Shown here: in pieces, positions 1-5,922 of the stretch
Numbering within the stretch: the stretch's first letter is position 1
How the letters are laid out: each line of letters begins with the position of its first letter
DNA from: an uncultured Porphyromonadaceae bacterium
GTDB lineage: Bacteria; Bacteroidota; Bacteroidia; Bacteroidales; Muribaculaceae
Direction of reading: 5' to 3'
DNA: 5,922 bases
Assembly (NCBI GenBank): GCA_947177595.1
Contig: CAMWUZ010000111.1
Location: 1 to 5,922 of the forward strand
The notes under the pieces: generated by a model
The model's input: the letters and a program-made list of their open reading frames with translations, nothing else
What the model was told of the DNA's origin: nothing
Databases searched by the model: none
Program-made: the position numbers and the translations under genes

Positions 1-864
1 AAAATCAAGGAAATAGTTTGGTTGCAGTTCGGCGGGGAGGAGATTTTCATAGCAGGTCATTATCGCCTTGTGGAAATAGGGATGCCTCATATTTCTACCG
101 TTTACGGTGAGATATTGCAAGGCGTTGCGGCGGCGGGCGAACTGCGGCAGAGAAACAAAACCGTTTATAGTAACAATGGAGGTGGAAGTCTGTACCGGAA
201 TAATCTGTTTGTCAAGAATTTTACCGAAAAGGTCAACTATGCGCTGCTTGAACGACCCTTTCATGAGTTTGTGGAGCACAGAATCGTTGTGAACAAGTGA
301 GAACTCAACGCCGGGATTGACAAGAGCGAGTCTTTCAAATTCGCGGGTGATATTGGCAAGTTCCACCGAGTCCTTTTTCAGGAATTTGCGTCGGGCGGGC
401 ACATTGAAAAAGAGGTTTTTGACCATCATGTTGCTGCCAGGCGCACACGCCTCCGGGAGCTGAGACTCAACAACCGAACCGTTTATAATCAGTCTGGTGC
501 CTATAGAGGCATCATGAGGCATGGTACGAAGGTCAACCTGAGCCACAGCCGCGATAGAGGCGAGAGCCTCACCGCGAAAGCCCATTGTGCGGAGACTGAA
601 AAGATCGGCAGCCGCGGCAATCTTGGAGGTAGCGTGACGCTCAAAAGCCATTCTCGCATCGGTATCGCTCATGCCGCAACCGTCATCCACGACCTGTATC
701 AGTGTTCGTCCCGCATCCTTGATGATTATGTCGATGGACTTCGCTCCGGCATCCACAGCATTCTCAACCAGCTCCTTGACAACGGAAGCCGGTCGCTGAA
801 TAACCTCTCCTGCAGCAATCTGATTAGCCACGGAGTCGGGAAGTAGCCTGATGATATCGCTCAT
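1..864 (-). CDS. mutL: DNA mismatch repair protein MutL, N-terminal part (3' end outside window)
   Basis: Reading the minus strand from ATG at 864 gives 288 codons with no stop up to the window edge, so the start is present and the C-terminal half is missing. MutL is the ATP-driven matchmaker of mismatch repair: it links MutS at a mismatch to the downstream nicking and excision steps. The GHKL ATPase motifs are intact. They are ANQIAAGEV (residues 13-21), KELVENAVDAG (30-40) with the expected catalytic Glu31 and metal-binding Asn35, DDGCG (60-64), GFRGEALASI (95-104) and GT (122-123). PARRKFL (156-162) and VNGR (254-257) place the rest in the transducer domain. Family members run to about 600 residues or more; the C-terminal dimerisation region and any endonuclease motif cannot be assessed here. 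The start is supported because homologues also begin a few residues before LLPDSVANQIAAGEV. A promoter lies directly upstream and a terminator separates it from susD, so it is probably transcribed independently. Identification is very secure. Confidence 0.97.
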   Translation of the reverse strand, partial: MSDIIRLLPDSVANQIAAGEVIQRPASVVKELVENAVDAGAKSIDIIIKDAGRTLIQVVDDGCGMSDTDARMAFERHATSKIAAAADLFSLRTMGFRGEALASIAAVAQVDLRTMPHDASIGTRLIINGSVVESQLPEACAPGSNMMVKNLFFNVPARRKFLKKDSVELANITREFERLALVNPGVEFSLVHNDSVLHKLMKGSFKQRIVDLFGKILDKQIIPVQTSTSIVTINGFVSLPQFARRRNALQYLTVNGRNMRHPYFHKAIMTCYENLLPAELQPNYFLDF

Positions 865-871
865 AACGGTG

Positions 872-903
872 CAAAATTACGACAATCCACACGCTGCCCC
901 AAA
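872..903 (-). promoter_or_regulatory. Bacteroidota-type promoter for mutL
   Basis: On the minus strand a TTTG (903-900) is followed by a 20-base spacer and TAATTTTG (879-872). This matches the known Bacteroidota primary-sigma consensus: a -33 TTTG, about 19-21 bases, then a -7 TAnnTTTG. All defined positions match. Transcription would be expected to begin a few bases after the -7 box, around 864-868, which is at or just before the mutL ATG at 864. The intervening sequence has no Shine-Dalgarno motif. The call rests on the motif and spacing only; no start-site data are available. Confidence 0.7.
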
Positions 904-909
904 TTGAGT

Positions 910-928
910 TATAAACACAGTGTTGATA
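910..928. promoter_or_regulatory. 19-bp imperfect dyad, possible operator
   Basis: TATAAACACAGTGTTGATA is an inverted repeat around the central A at 919. Eight of nine arm positions pair, and the inner five (AACAC/GTGTT) are perfect. It ends 7 bases upstream of the mutL -33 box, a position where an activator or other regulator could bind. It also holds two inverted sequences, TTATAAACA (909-917, plus) and TTATCAACA (929-921, minus), each one base from the DnaA box TTATNCACA. The symmetry is directly visible; any binding protein is speculation, and AT-rich intergenic DNA can give such dyads by chance. Confidence 0.35.
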
Positions 929-936
929 AGTTGTAG

Positions 937-972
937 GGAGTTTAAGGACTTTAAGGGCTTTAGGGTCTTTAA
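937..972. repeat. Four-unit 9-bp tandem repeat
   Basis: Four consecutive 9-base units with no gaps: GGAGTTTAA (937-945), GGACTTTAA (946-954), GGGCTTTAG (955-963) and GGTCTTTAA (964-972). The shared core is GG-N-(C/G)-TTTA-(A/G). The array lies in the susD-mutL spacer, and its last bases touch the T-rich tail of the susD terminator. It does not code for a recognisable protein. Its function is unknown; it may be a slippage-prone microsatellite-like array or a binding-site cluster. Confidence 0.75.
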
Positions 973-1011
973 GAGAAAAAGGACAGGCGGCGCAAAGTGC
1001 GTCGCCCGTCC
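971..1011 (-). terminator. Rho-independent terminator of the susC-susD operon
   Basis: Positions 981-993 and 999-1011 form a 13-position stem (GGACAGGCGGCGC against GCGTCGCCCGTCC) with one A/C mismatch, one G/T pair and a 5-base loop. On the minus strand the stem is followed by TTTTTCTCTT (980-971), a good T-tract. On the plus strand the following bases are not T-rich, so it works in the direction of susD. It begins 28 bases after the susD stop codon and should insulate mutL from transcription of the transporter operon. Confidence 0.88.
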
Positions 1012-1039
1012 GATATTTAAATAGTTATGAGGTCGTGGT

Positions 1040-3160
1040 TTATTCCTCTTCTTCGGCGGTTGCGGGGAATATTTCAGCCCAACCGGGGTTCTGAGTGAGC
1101 TCGGGGTTCATGGTGATTTCGTAGGTGGGCACCATTGAGAGGTAATAGGTGTCGAGCCATCCTTTGCCTGAAGCGAGCGGGCTGGGATAGGTGTAAATCC
1201 ATCCCTTGCCGGGAGTTGTTCCCATGGTGGCTGCATATCCGTTTGCCTTAACTTCGTTGTAGTTTACGAATTCACCGCTATATTTACCTGTGCCGTAGGG
1301 GAAGTCGGTTGCATCACACCACATACCGCAAGCCTGACGGTTTACGTAGTAGGGAGCTTTGTGCCAGCGTTTGATATCATAGAATGCGAATCCCTGGCCG
1401 AAGAGCTCAACCATACGCTCGCGACGGATTTCCCAAAGCACGGGGTCAACCTCGTAGTTGGTTTTAGCATCGTATCCACGTGTCCAGGGCGCGGTGCCTT
1501 TGTCGCGGTCGGGGTCGAAGTTTGCATCGATGTTTGCAACAATCATCGGATCCATACCTACACGTGCGCGGAGTTTGTTGATAGTCTTGTCTGCAACGCC
1601 CTGGTCGAATTTTCCGAGTTCCCAAGCCGCCTCAGCATAGTTTAGGAGTTGCTCCTCGATGAGGAAGATAGGCTTGTCGGAGGTCTGGAAGTAACCGTTT
1701 GAGCCAACTTCCCACATTGTGAAGTTTTTCCAGAAGTAGTATCCTGTCCAGCAACGCATATAGTTGTCGGTCTGAGAATACTCGGTGATGTTGGGTGAAG
1801 AGTGGGTCATAGAGCCACCCCAGTTGTGACCGGGAAGACGCTTAACACCCCATGATTCGATACCTTCACCGTTTTCGCAGTGGATGTTCGGACCGAGGTA
1901 ATCGATATATTTGCGGAACTTGATTGAGTCCTCTTCAGAGATTACGCGAGAACCGCCATTGAGTTTTTCTCCAACCTGCCAGAAACGCCATTTGAGGAAA
2001 GTTGTAATGTTGTCGGGATTGCTGGAGTTAACGACTCTACCCTGTGCGGGTGGACAGAAGTTTACGATAAGACGTGGGTCGCGGTCTGCGAAGTAGTCGT
2101 ATAGGTCTTTGCCTTCACCTCCCTGGAAACCTGAGTTGGGGTTATTGATAGGCATACCGTTTTTCATGGAGAACATATCGACAGTGTGCTGAGGACCATC
2201 GCAACGGTGAGCCTCCACGTGGATAAGGTCACTGAAACGGTGCATGAGCAGTTCGTTGTACTCCTTGTAGAAGATAACGCCGGGCTTACCCTTCAGGCTT
2301 TCTGATGTGAGCATCTCGTCGTATCCTGCACCGGGATATTTGTTGTATCCGTTCCCGGTGTAGAGTGTGGGATAGTCATTCATCAGCTCCTGTGAAATGG
2401 TGAGACACTTGTTAAGGTATTCCTGCCAGGGTTCATCAAGACCGTGGTATTTAGCCCATGTGCCTTCACGGAGGAGGAAGCGGCTCAGAGCAGCCTTACA
2501 AGCGTTGGCTGTAAGAGGATTGGTGCCGTCCTTTGATGTGTCACCGATATTTGCGATAGCGTATTCAAGACGTGCGATAATGCTGTCAGCCACCTGTTTG
2601 CGGGGGGTACGTGAACCATAAGCCTCTTCACTCTCATCGGTCAGAACCTCAGTTATATAGGGGAAATCGCCGTATCTGCTGACCATCTCCATGTACCAGA
2701 AAGAGTGGAAGAAATAGCCAACAGAGCGCCAGTGCTTTTTCTCTGCCTCGGTGAGGTTACCGTCATTGAGATGAGAGAGCATGATGTTAACCCGGCGGAT
2801 ATTGGCGAATCCGTTCTCCCCCCATGTTCCATCGGCTGTGGTGGTAGGTGAGAACGTCTGCCATGCGTAAGGGTTGTAACTGTTTTCACGGTTTGTCATA
2901 AGTCCGGACCAGTAGTCGCTGTTCCACTGACCGCCCCAATAGTATGAACCACCGCTGAAGTTGGTGAGAATGTTGGCATTTGTAAACATACCGTAGCTGT
3001 TGTACATATATGCCTGGAAATTTTCATATGTCTGGAAGGCATTCTGCTCGGTCAGACTGGTCTGGGGGTATTTTTCCAGAAAGTCATCGTTGCACGAGGT
3101 CATGCAGATGCCGGCAACTGCCAGACAAGCTGTTGAAAGTGCTTTGTATATTGGTTTCAT
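1040..3160 (-). CDS. SusD/RagB-family outer-membrane nutrient-binding lipoprotein
   Basis: This complete 706-residue protein is the lipoprotein partner of the adjacent SusC-type transporter; it binds the substrate at the cell surface and lids the barrel. Residues 1-22 form a lipoprotein signal peptide (MKPIYK, hydrophobic run, lipobox MTSC) with the acylated Cys at 23. The acidic NDDFLE after it fits a Bacteroidota surface-export signal. SusD landmarks follow in order: the N-terminal YPQTSLTEQNAF segment; WRSVGYFFHSFWYMEMVSRYGDFPYI (about 145-170), the usual TPR-like helix ending in YGD-P; QLLNYAEAAWELGK (about 500); LRARVG; ERMVELFGQGFAFYDIKRW (about 578-600); and a family ending in NPELTQNPGW. 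A short acidic tail closes it. It is longer than the roughly 500-600 residues common in the family. ATG at 3160 is preferred over an in-frame TTG at 3175, because ATG places positive charges at the start of the signal peptide. It follows susC by 20 bases, so the two are co-transcribed. The ligand is unknown; the family call is near certain. Confidence 0.96.
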   Translation of the reverse strand: MKPIYKALSTACLAVAGICMTSCNDDFLEKYPQTSLTEQNAFQTYENFQAYMYNSYGMFTNANILTNFSGGSYYWGGQWNSDYWSGLMTNRENSYNPYAWQTFSPTTTADGTWGENGFANIRRVNIMLSHLNDGNLTEAEKKHWRSVGYFFHSFWYMEMVSRYGDFPYITEVLTDESEEAYGSRTPRKQVADSIIARLEYAIANIGDTSKDGTNPLTANACKAALSRFLLREGTWAKYHGLDEPWQEYLNKCLTISQELMNDYPTLYTGNGYNKYPGAGYDEMLTSESLKGKPGVIFYKEYNELLMHRFSDLIHVEAHRCDGPQHTVDMFSMKNGMPINNPNSGFQGGEGKDLYDYFADRDPRLIVNFCPPAQGRVVNSSNPDNITTFLKWRFWQVGEKLNGGSRVISEEDSIKFRKYIDYLGPNIHCENGEGIESWGVKRLPGHNWGGSMTHSSPNITEYSQTDNYMRCWTGYYFWKNFTMWEVGSNGYFQTSDKPIFLIEEQLLNYAEAAWELGKFDQGVADKTINKLRARVGMDPMIVANIDANFDPDRDKGTAPWTRGYDAKTNYEVDPVLWEIRRERMVELFGQGFAFYDIKRWHKAPYYVNRQACGMWCDATDFPYGTGKYSGEFVNYNEVKANGYAATMGTTPGKGWIYTYPSPLASGKGWLDTYYLSMVPTYEITMNPELTQNPGWAEIFPATAEEEE

Positions 3161-3180
3161 TTTATTACGTATCAATTAGG
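3161..3180 (-). promoter_or_regulatory. susC-susD junction and susD translation start region
   Basis: Only 20 bases separate the susC stop (TAA, 3183-3181) from the susD ATG at 3160. On the minus strand they are AT-rich and end in AATAAA directly before ATG, with no Shine-Dalgarno sequence. This is the usual arrangement in Bacteroidota, where A-rich leaders replace the purine motif. No promoter fits in this gap, which supports translation of both genes from one mRNA. The in-frame TTG at 3175 inside it is a less likely start. Confidence 0.6.
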
Positions 3181-5922
3181 TTAGAAAGTAATAGAAGCTC
3201 CGAATGACCATGTGCGATAGAAGGGGTATGACCAAGACATGCTTTCGGGGTCATAGCCCTTAGGCAGTGATGTGCATGTTGCGAGGTTTTCTACGCTTAC
3301 ATATACACGGAACTGATTAACGGAAATCTTCTGGGTGAGAGCCGTGGGGAATGTGTAGCCGAGTGTCATGTTCTTGACACGGAGGTAAGCCGCATTCTGG
3401 AGGTTCTTGTTGGAAGTACGTGTGTTGTAGCCTACGTTCTGCTCCTGATTGTAGATACGGAAGAGTTTGGCATTGGGATTTGCAGCAACCATATAGTCGG
3501 GATCTGCGGGATCATAGCTCTTAGCAGTCCAGTAGTCTGTCTGGTTGTAATAGACAGGGTAGAATACACCGTCGGCACCTGCTCCACCAAAGGGATAAAG
3601 TGCGGCTCCGCCGAGTGCATAGTCACGTTTGCCAACACCTTGAAGCATAATGTCGAAGTCGATTCCTTTCCAGCTCACACCTGCATTGGCTCCGAACTGA
3701 TAGCGGGAGGTGCTGTTGCCGATAATCTTACGGTCGCCCGGATCATCGAGAGTGCTTGCTCCGGTTGTGATGATGTTGTCACCGTCAAGGTCTTTGAACT
3801 TAACGTCACCTGGACGAACCTGCACACCCTGCACTGATGTAACACCTTCCTTGAGTACCCATGTTCCTGCAACAGCCTTATCGTGGTCGAAATCATCGAT
3901 AGAGTAGAAACCGTCACTTACATAACCCCAGATTTCGTTGATCTTACGTCCGGGTGCCCAAGCGCTGAGTGATCCGGTAGCATTATTGAATTTTGTAATT
4001 TTTGAAAGGTGGTCATAAACGTTTGCGCTGATGCGGTAGCTCCAGTCACCGATGCGATCCTGCCAACGGATAGACGCTTCCCAGCCGTCAGTGCGCATGT
4101 TCGCTACATTCTGGGTTGGAGCAGCAGCACCGATTGTTCCGGGAATTTCAAGACCTGCGGCAAGCATGCCGAATGTATAGCGCTTATAGTAGTCGAATGT
4201 ACCGGTCAAGCGGTTGTTGAGAACGCTGAAGTCGATACCGAAGTCAAGAGTCTTTACGGTTTCCCAAGTGTAGTTTGCACGGACAAGACCCGGCATAGAG
4301 ATAACGGTTACTTTCTGTCCGTCATTGAGCCATACGGTGCTGGGGTCGATACTCATGCCAGCAACGTAGCCGTAGGGACTGATATTCTGGTTACCGATAG
4401 AACCGTAAGATACACGGGGTTTGAGCTCGGTGAGCCATGAGCGTGCACCCTCCATGAAGCTCTCCTGAGAGATACGCCATGCACCTGAGATGGAGGGGAA
4501 GAAACCGTAGCGGTTTTTCTTGGGGAACTTTGATGAGCCGTCGTAGCGTGCGCTTACGTTAACAAGGTAACGCTCGTCGAAGTTGTAGGTGATACGACCG
4601 AAACCACCGCGGATAGTATATTCTGTATAACTGTCGCTCAGTGTCTTTTCACCTGTACCACCTTCGAATGACGGTACGGTAATCACAGCCTGACCCTGAA
4701 CATTGCCCTTCATCTCTGCATAGTTGTAGCTTTCCTGGTTGAAACCGAACATAGCTGTGAAGTGGTTCTTGCCGAGGTCGAGCTTGTAGTTGGTGTAAAG
4801 GTTGAGGGCGTTGTACTTTGTCACATACTTATTGATGGCATAGTTGTTTTTTGTCGCGTCGGTGGGGAATGTTTTCTGCGCGAGCTGAACATCGGCGAAA
4901 CGAATCACACCGGTGTACCATTTATAGTCTTGATTAGTCTGGTTGTAGGTATATTCAGCTGTGATGGTCCAATCCTTGAGAGGAGTGATGATGGTTTTGG
5001 TCTGGATACGGGGAACAGAATATGTGTTTGACGCGGTAGGTGTAACCTGAAGTGAGTTATAAGGCGAGTCGATAATGAGGTCTTCCGAGCAGTTTGCCAG
5101 ATAATCGGCAGGCATATAACCGTTGACAGGATACCATGAGATAAGACGTGTGGCATACGGGTCACGGATACCGCTTGACAGAGAGTTTGACTGACGGTTT
5201 GTGTAGAACATGGAAACCTCCTGTGTGAGCCATTTGGTGATATCAGCAGAAACGAATGAGCTGATAGCCTTACGGGTAAAGAGGTCTTTGTCGGTAACAA
5301 GGGGACCGTTGTTGCGGTTATAGTTCGCTGACATACGGAAGCGGATACGGTCTGTGCCTCCTGACATTGTGATGTTGTGGTTTGTCATCGCACCTGTGCC
5401 GAGAATAGAACCCTGCACGTCACTTTCCTTGAGGTAGTAAATTCTGCCGTCTTCGGGATTTTTGTAGATACCGTTGTCAAGTACTCCCTCGAGACTACCT
5501 GCACGATACTGACCGATGAGTTCTTCCCATGTGTCGAGATTGCCTTCACCTGCCCAATAGAGATTTGAGTAGCCGGCTTCGCGATATGCGGAGATATATT
5601 CAAGGAGTGAAGCCTGCTGCGGACGGTTGATAGATCTTTCCCAAGCCTGATTGAAGTTGTAAGTCACGCTGATGCGGGCATCTTTGTTAGGCTTCTTGGT
5701 AGTGATGAGCACAACACCGCCGGCAGCGCGCGCGCCGTAGATAGCGGAAGAGGCTGCATCTTTGAGCACGGTTACTGTTTCGATGTCATCGGGGTTCAGC
5801 TGTGCGATATCACCTTCAACGTTGTCGATGAGCACGAGAGGGCTACCGCCGTTGATAGAAAGGTCACCACGGATGTTGAGGCTCTTTGACTGACCGGGAG
5901 ATGAAGCGCCGGAAACCATAAG
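3181..5922 (-). CDS. SusC/RagA-family TonB-linked outer-membrane transporter (5' end outside window)
   Basis: The frame is open from the right edge and ends in TAA at 3183-3181, giving the C-terminal 913 residues. The ATG at 5919 is internal, since the residues around it are mid-plug. Family members are about 1000-1100 residues, so roughly 100-200 are missing: signal peptide, carboxypeptidase-like or STN extension, TonB box and plug start. Visible residues 16-76 carry the plug signature, including LNIRG, PLVLIDNVEGD, LNPDDIETVTVLKDAASSA and IYGARAAGGVVLITTK. The rest is the 22-strand barrel, with typical segments RYDGSSKFP (about 455), WETVKTLDFGIDF (about 553), YLRVKNMTLGYTFP (about 840-855), the VENLAT stretch and a GYDPES motif. 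It ends in SFGASITF, whose terminal Phe is the usual barrel-insertion signal. It imports glycan or peptide fragments across the outer membrane with energy from TonB-ExbBD, together with the SusD protein encoded next. The promoter and any regulator lie outside the window. The substrate cannot be told. Confidence 0.96.
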   Translation of the reverse strand, partial: LMVSGASSPGQSKSLNIRGDLSINGGSPLVLIDNVEGDIAQLNPDDIETVTVLKDAASSAIYGARAAGGVVLITTKKPNKDARISVTYNFNQAWERSINRPQQASLLEYISAYREAGYSNLYWAGEGNLDTWEELIGQYRAGSLEGVLDNGIYKNPEDGRIYYLKESDVQGSILGTGAMTNHNITMSGGTDRIRFRMSANYNRNNGPLVTDKDLFTRKAISSFVSADITKWLTQEVSMFYTNRQSNSLSSGIRDPYATRLISWYPVNGYMPADYLANCSEDLIIDSPYNSLQVTPTASNTYSVPRIQTKTIITPLKDWTITAEYTYNQTNQDYKWYTGVIRFADVQLAQKTFPTDATKNNYAINKYVTKYNALNLYTNYKLDLGKNHFTAMFGFNQESYNYAEMKGNVQGQAVITVPSFEGGTGEKTLSDSYTEYTIRGGFGRITYNFDERYLVNVSARYDGSSKFPKKNRYGFFPSISGAWRISQESFMEGARSWLTELKPRVSYGSIGNQNISPYGYVAGMSIDPSTVWLNDGQKVTVISMPGLVRANYTWETVKTLDFGIDFSVLNNRLTGTFDYYKRYTFGMLAAGLEIPGTIGAAAPTQNVANMRTDGWEASIRWQDRIGDWSYRISANVYDHLSKITKFNNATGSLSAWAPGRKINEIWGYVSDGFYSIDDFDHDKAVAGTWVLKEGVTSVQGVQVRPGDVKFKDLDGDNIITTGASTLDDPGDRKIIGNSTSRYQFGANAGVSWKGIDFDIMLQGVGKRDYALGGAALYPFGGAGADGVFYPVYYNQTDYWTAKSYDPADPDYMVAANPNAKLFRIYNQEQNVGYNTRTSNKNLQNAAYLRVKNMTLGYTFPTALTQKISVNQFRVYVSVENLATCTSLPKGYDPESMSWSYPFYRTWSFGASITF

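Noticed and set aside
22..300. 92-codon plus-strand open frame near the left edge
   Set aside because: It is antisense to the MutL transducer domain and is a shadow of that frame.
157..490. Repeated AACCGTTTATA motif in mutL, once near 160 and once near 478
   Set aside because: Both copies encode similar strand segments (INGF and INGS) in the MutL protein, so the match is explained by coding coincidence rather than a repeat element.
514..846. 110-codon plus-strand open frame opposite mutL
   Set aside because: It is antisense to the conserved MutL ATPase domain, whose motifs explain the sequence. It has no recognisable protein features.
3161..3175. TTG start giving SusD five extra residues
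   Set aside because: The ATG at 3160 gives a textbook lipoprotein signal peptide and is preceded by an A-rich leader; TTG is weaker and falls only 5 bases after the susC stop codon.
4009..4440. 143-codon plus-strand open frame
   Set aside because: It lies wholly antisense to the SusC barrel, whose frame is clearly coding with recognisable family motifs. The translated sequence resembles no family, and there is no promoter of its own.
4905..5300. 131-codon minus-strand frame overlapping susC
   Set aside because: It lies in another frame of the same strand inside SusC, is low-complexity in composition and shows no family motif.
5917..5919. ATG at 5919 as the true start of the SusC protein
   Set aside because: It is inside the plug domain; the frame stays open to the window edge, and starting there would leave a transporter without signal peptide or TonB box.

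Overview
The window reads as a Bacteroidales chromosome fragment. A gut lineage such as Bacteroides/Prevotella or Muribaculaceae is likely, but the genus cannot be fixed from this sequence. The evidence is an adjacent SusC/SusD outer-membrane nutrient-uptake pair, a MutL whose N-terminus has the wording usual in Bacteroidota, a Bacteroidota-type promoter (TTTG, 20 bp, TAnnTTTG), and start codons preceded by A-rich sequence rather than a Shine-Dalgarno motif.

All three genes lie on the minus strand, so transcription runs from the right end to the left. Positions 5922-3181 hold a SusC-family TonB-dependent transporter that has lost its first part at the window edge: signal peptide, N-terminal extension and start of the plug. 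After a 20-base gap comes a complete SusD-family surface lipoprotein (3160-1040) of 706 residues, which is long for the family. A strong hairpin with a T-rich tail (1011-971) closes this operon. A roughly 100-base spacer follows, with a four-unit 9-bp tandem repeat, a 19-bp imperfect dyad and a promoter. The promoter sits so close to the next ATG that the mRNA may have almost no leader. The last gene (864-1) is the N-terminal 288 residues of the mismatch-repair ATPase MutL, cut by the left window edge.

The SusC/SusD pair would act as one outer-membrane import complex: the SusD lipoprotein caps the SusC barrel and captures an oligosaccharide or other glycan fragment, which SusC imports using TonB energy. 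No glycoside hydrolase, sensor or sigma/anti-sigma pair is visible, so the substrate is unknown. MutL is a housekeeping gene, separated from the pair by terminator and promoter, and is probably an unrelated neighbour that marks the edge of the uptake locus. I see no mobile element, CRISPR array, RNA gene or clearly new system. The most interesting part is the compact intergenic region at 865-1039.
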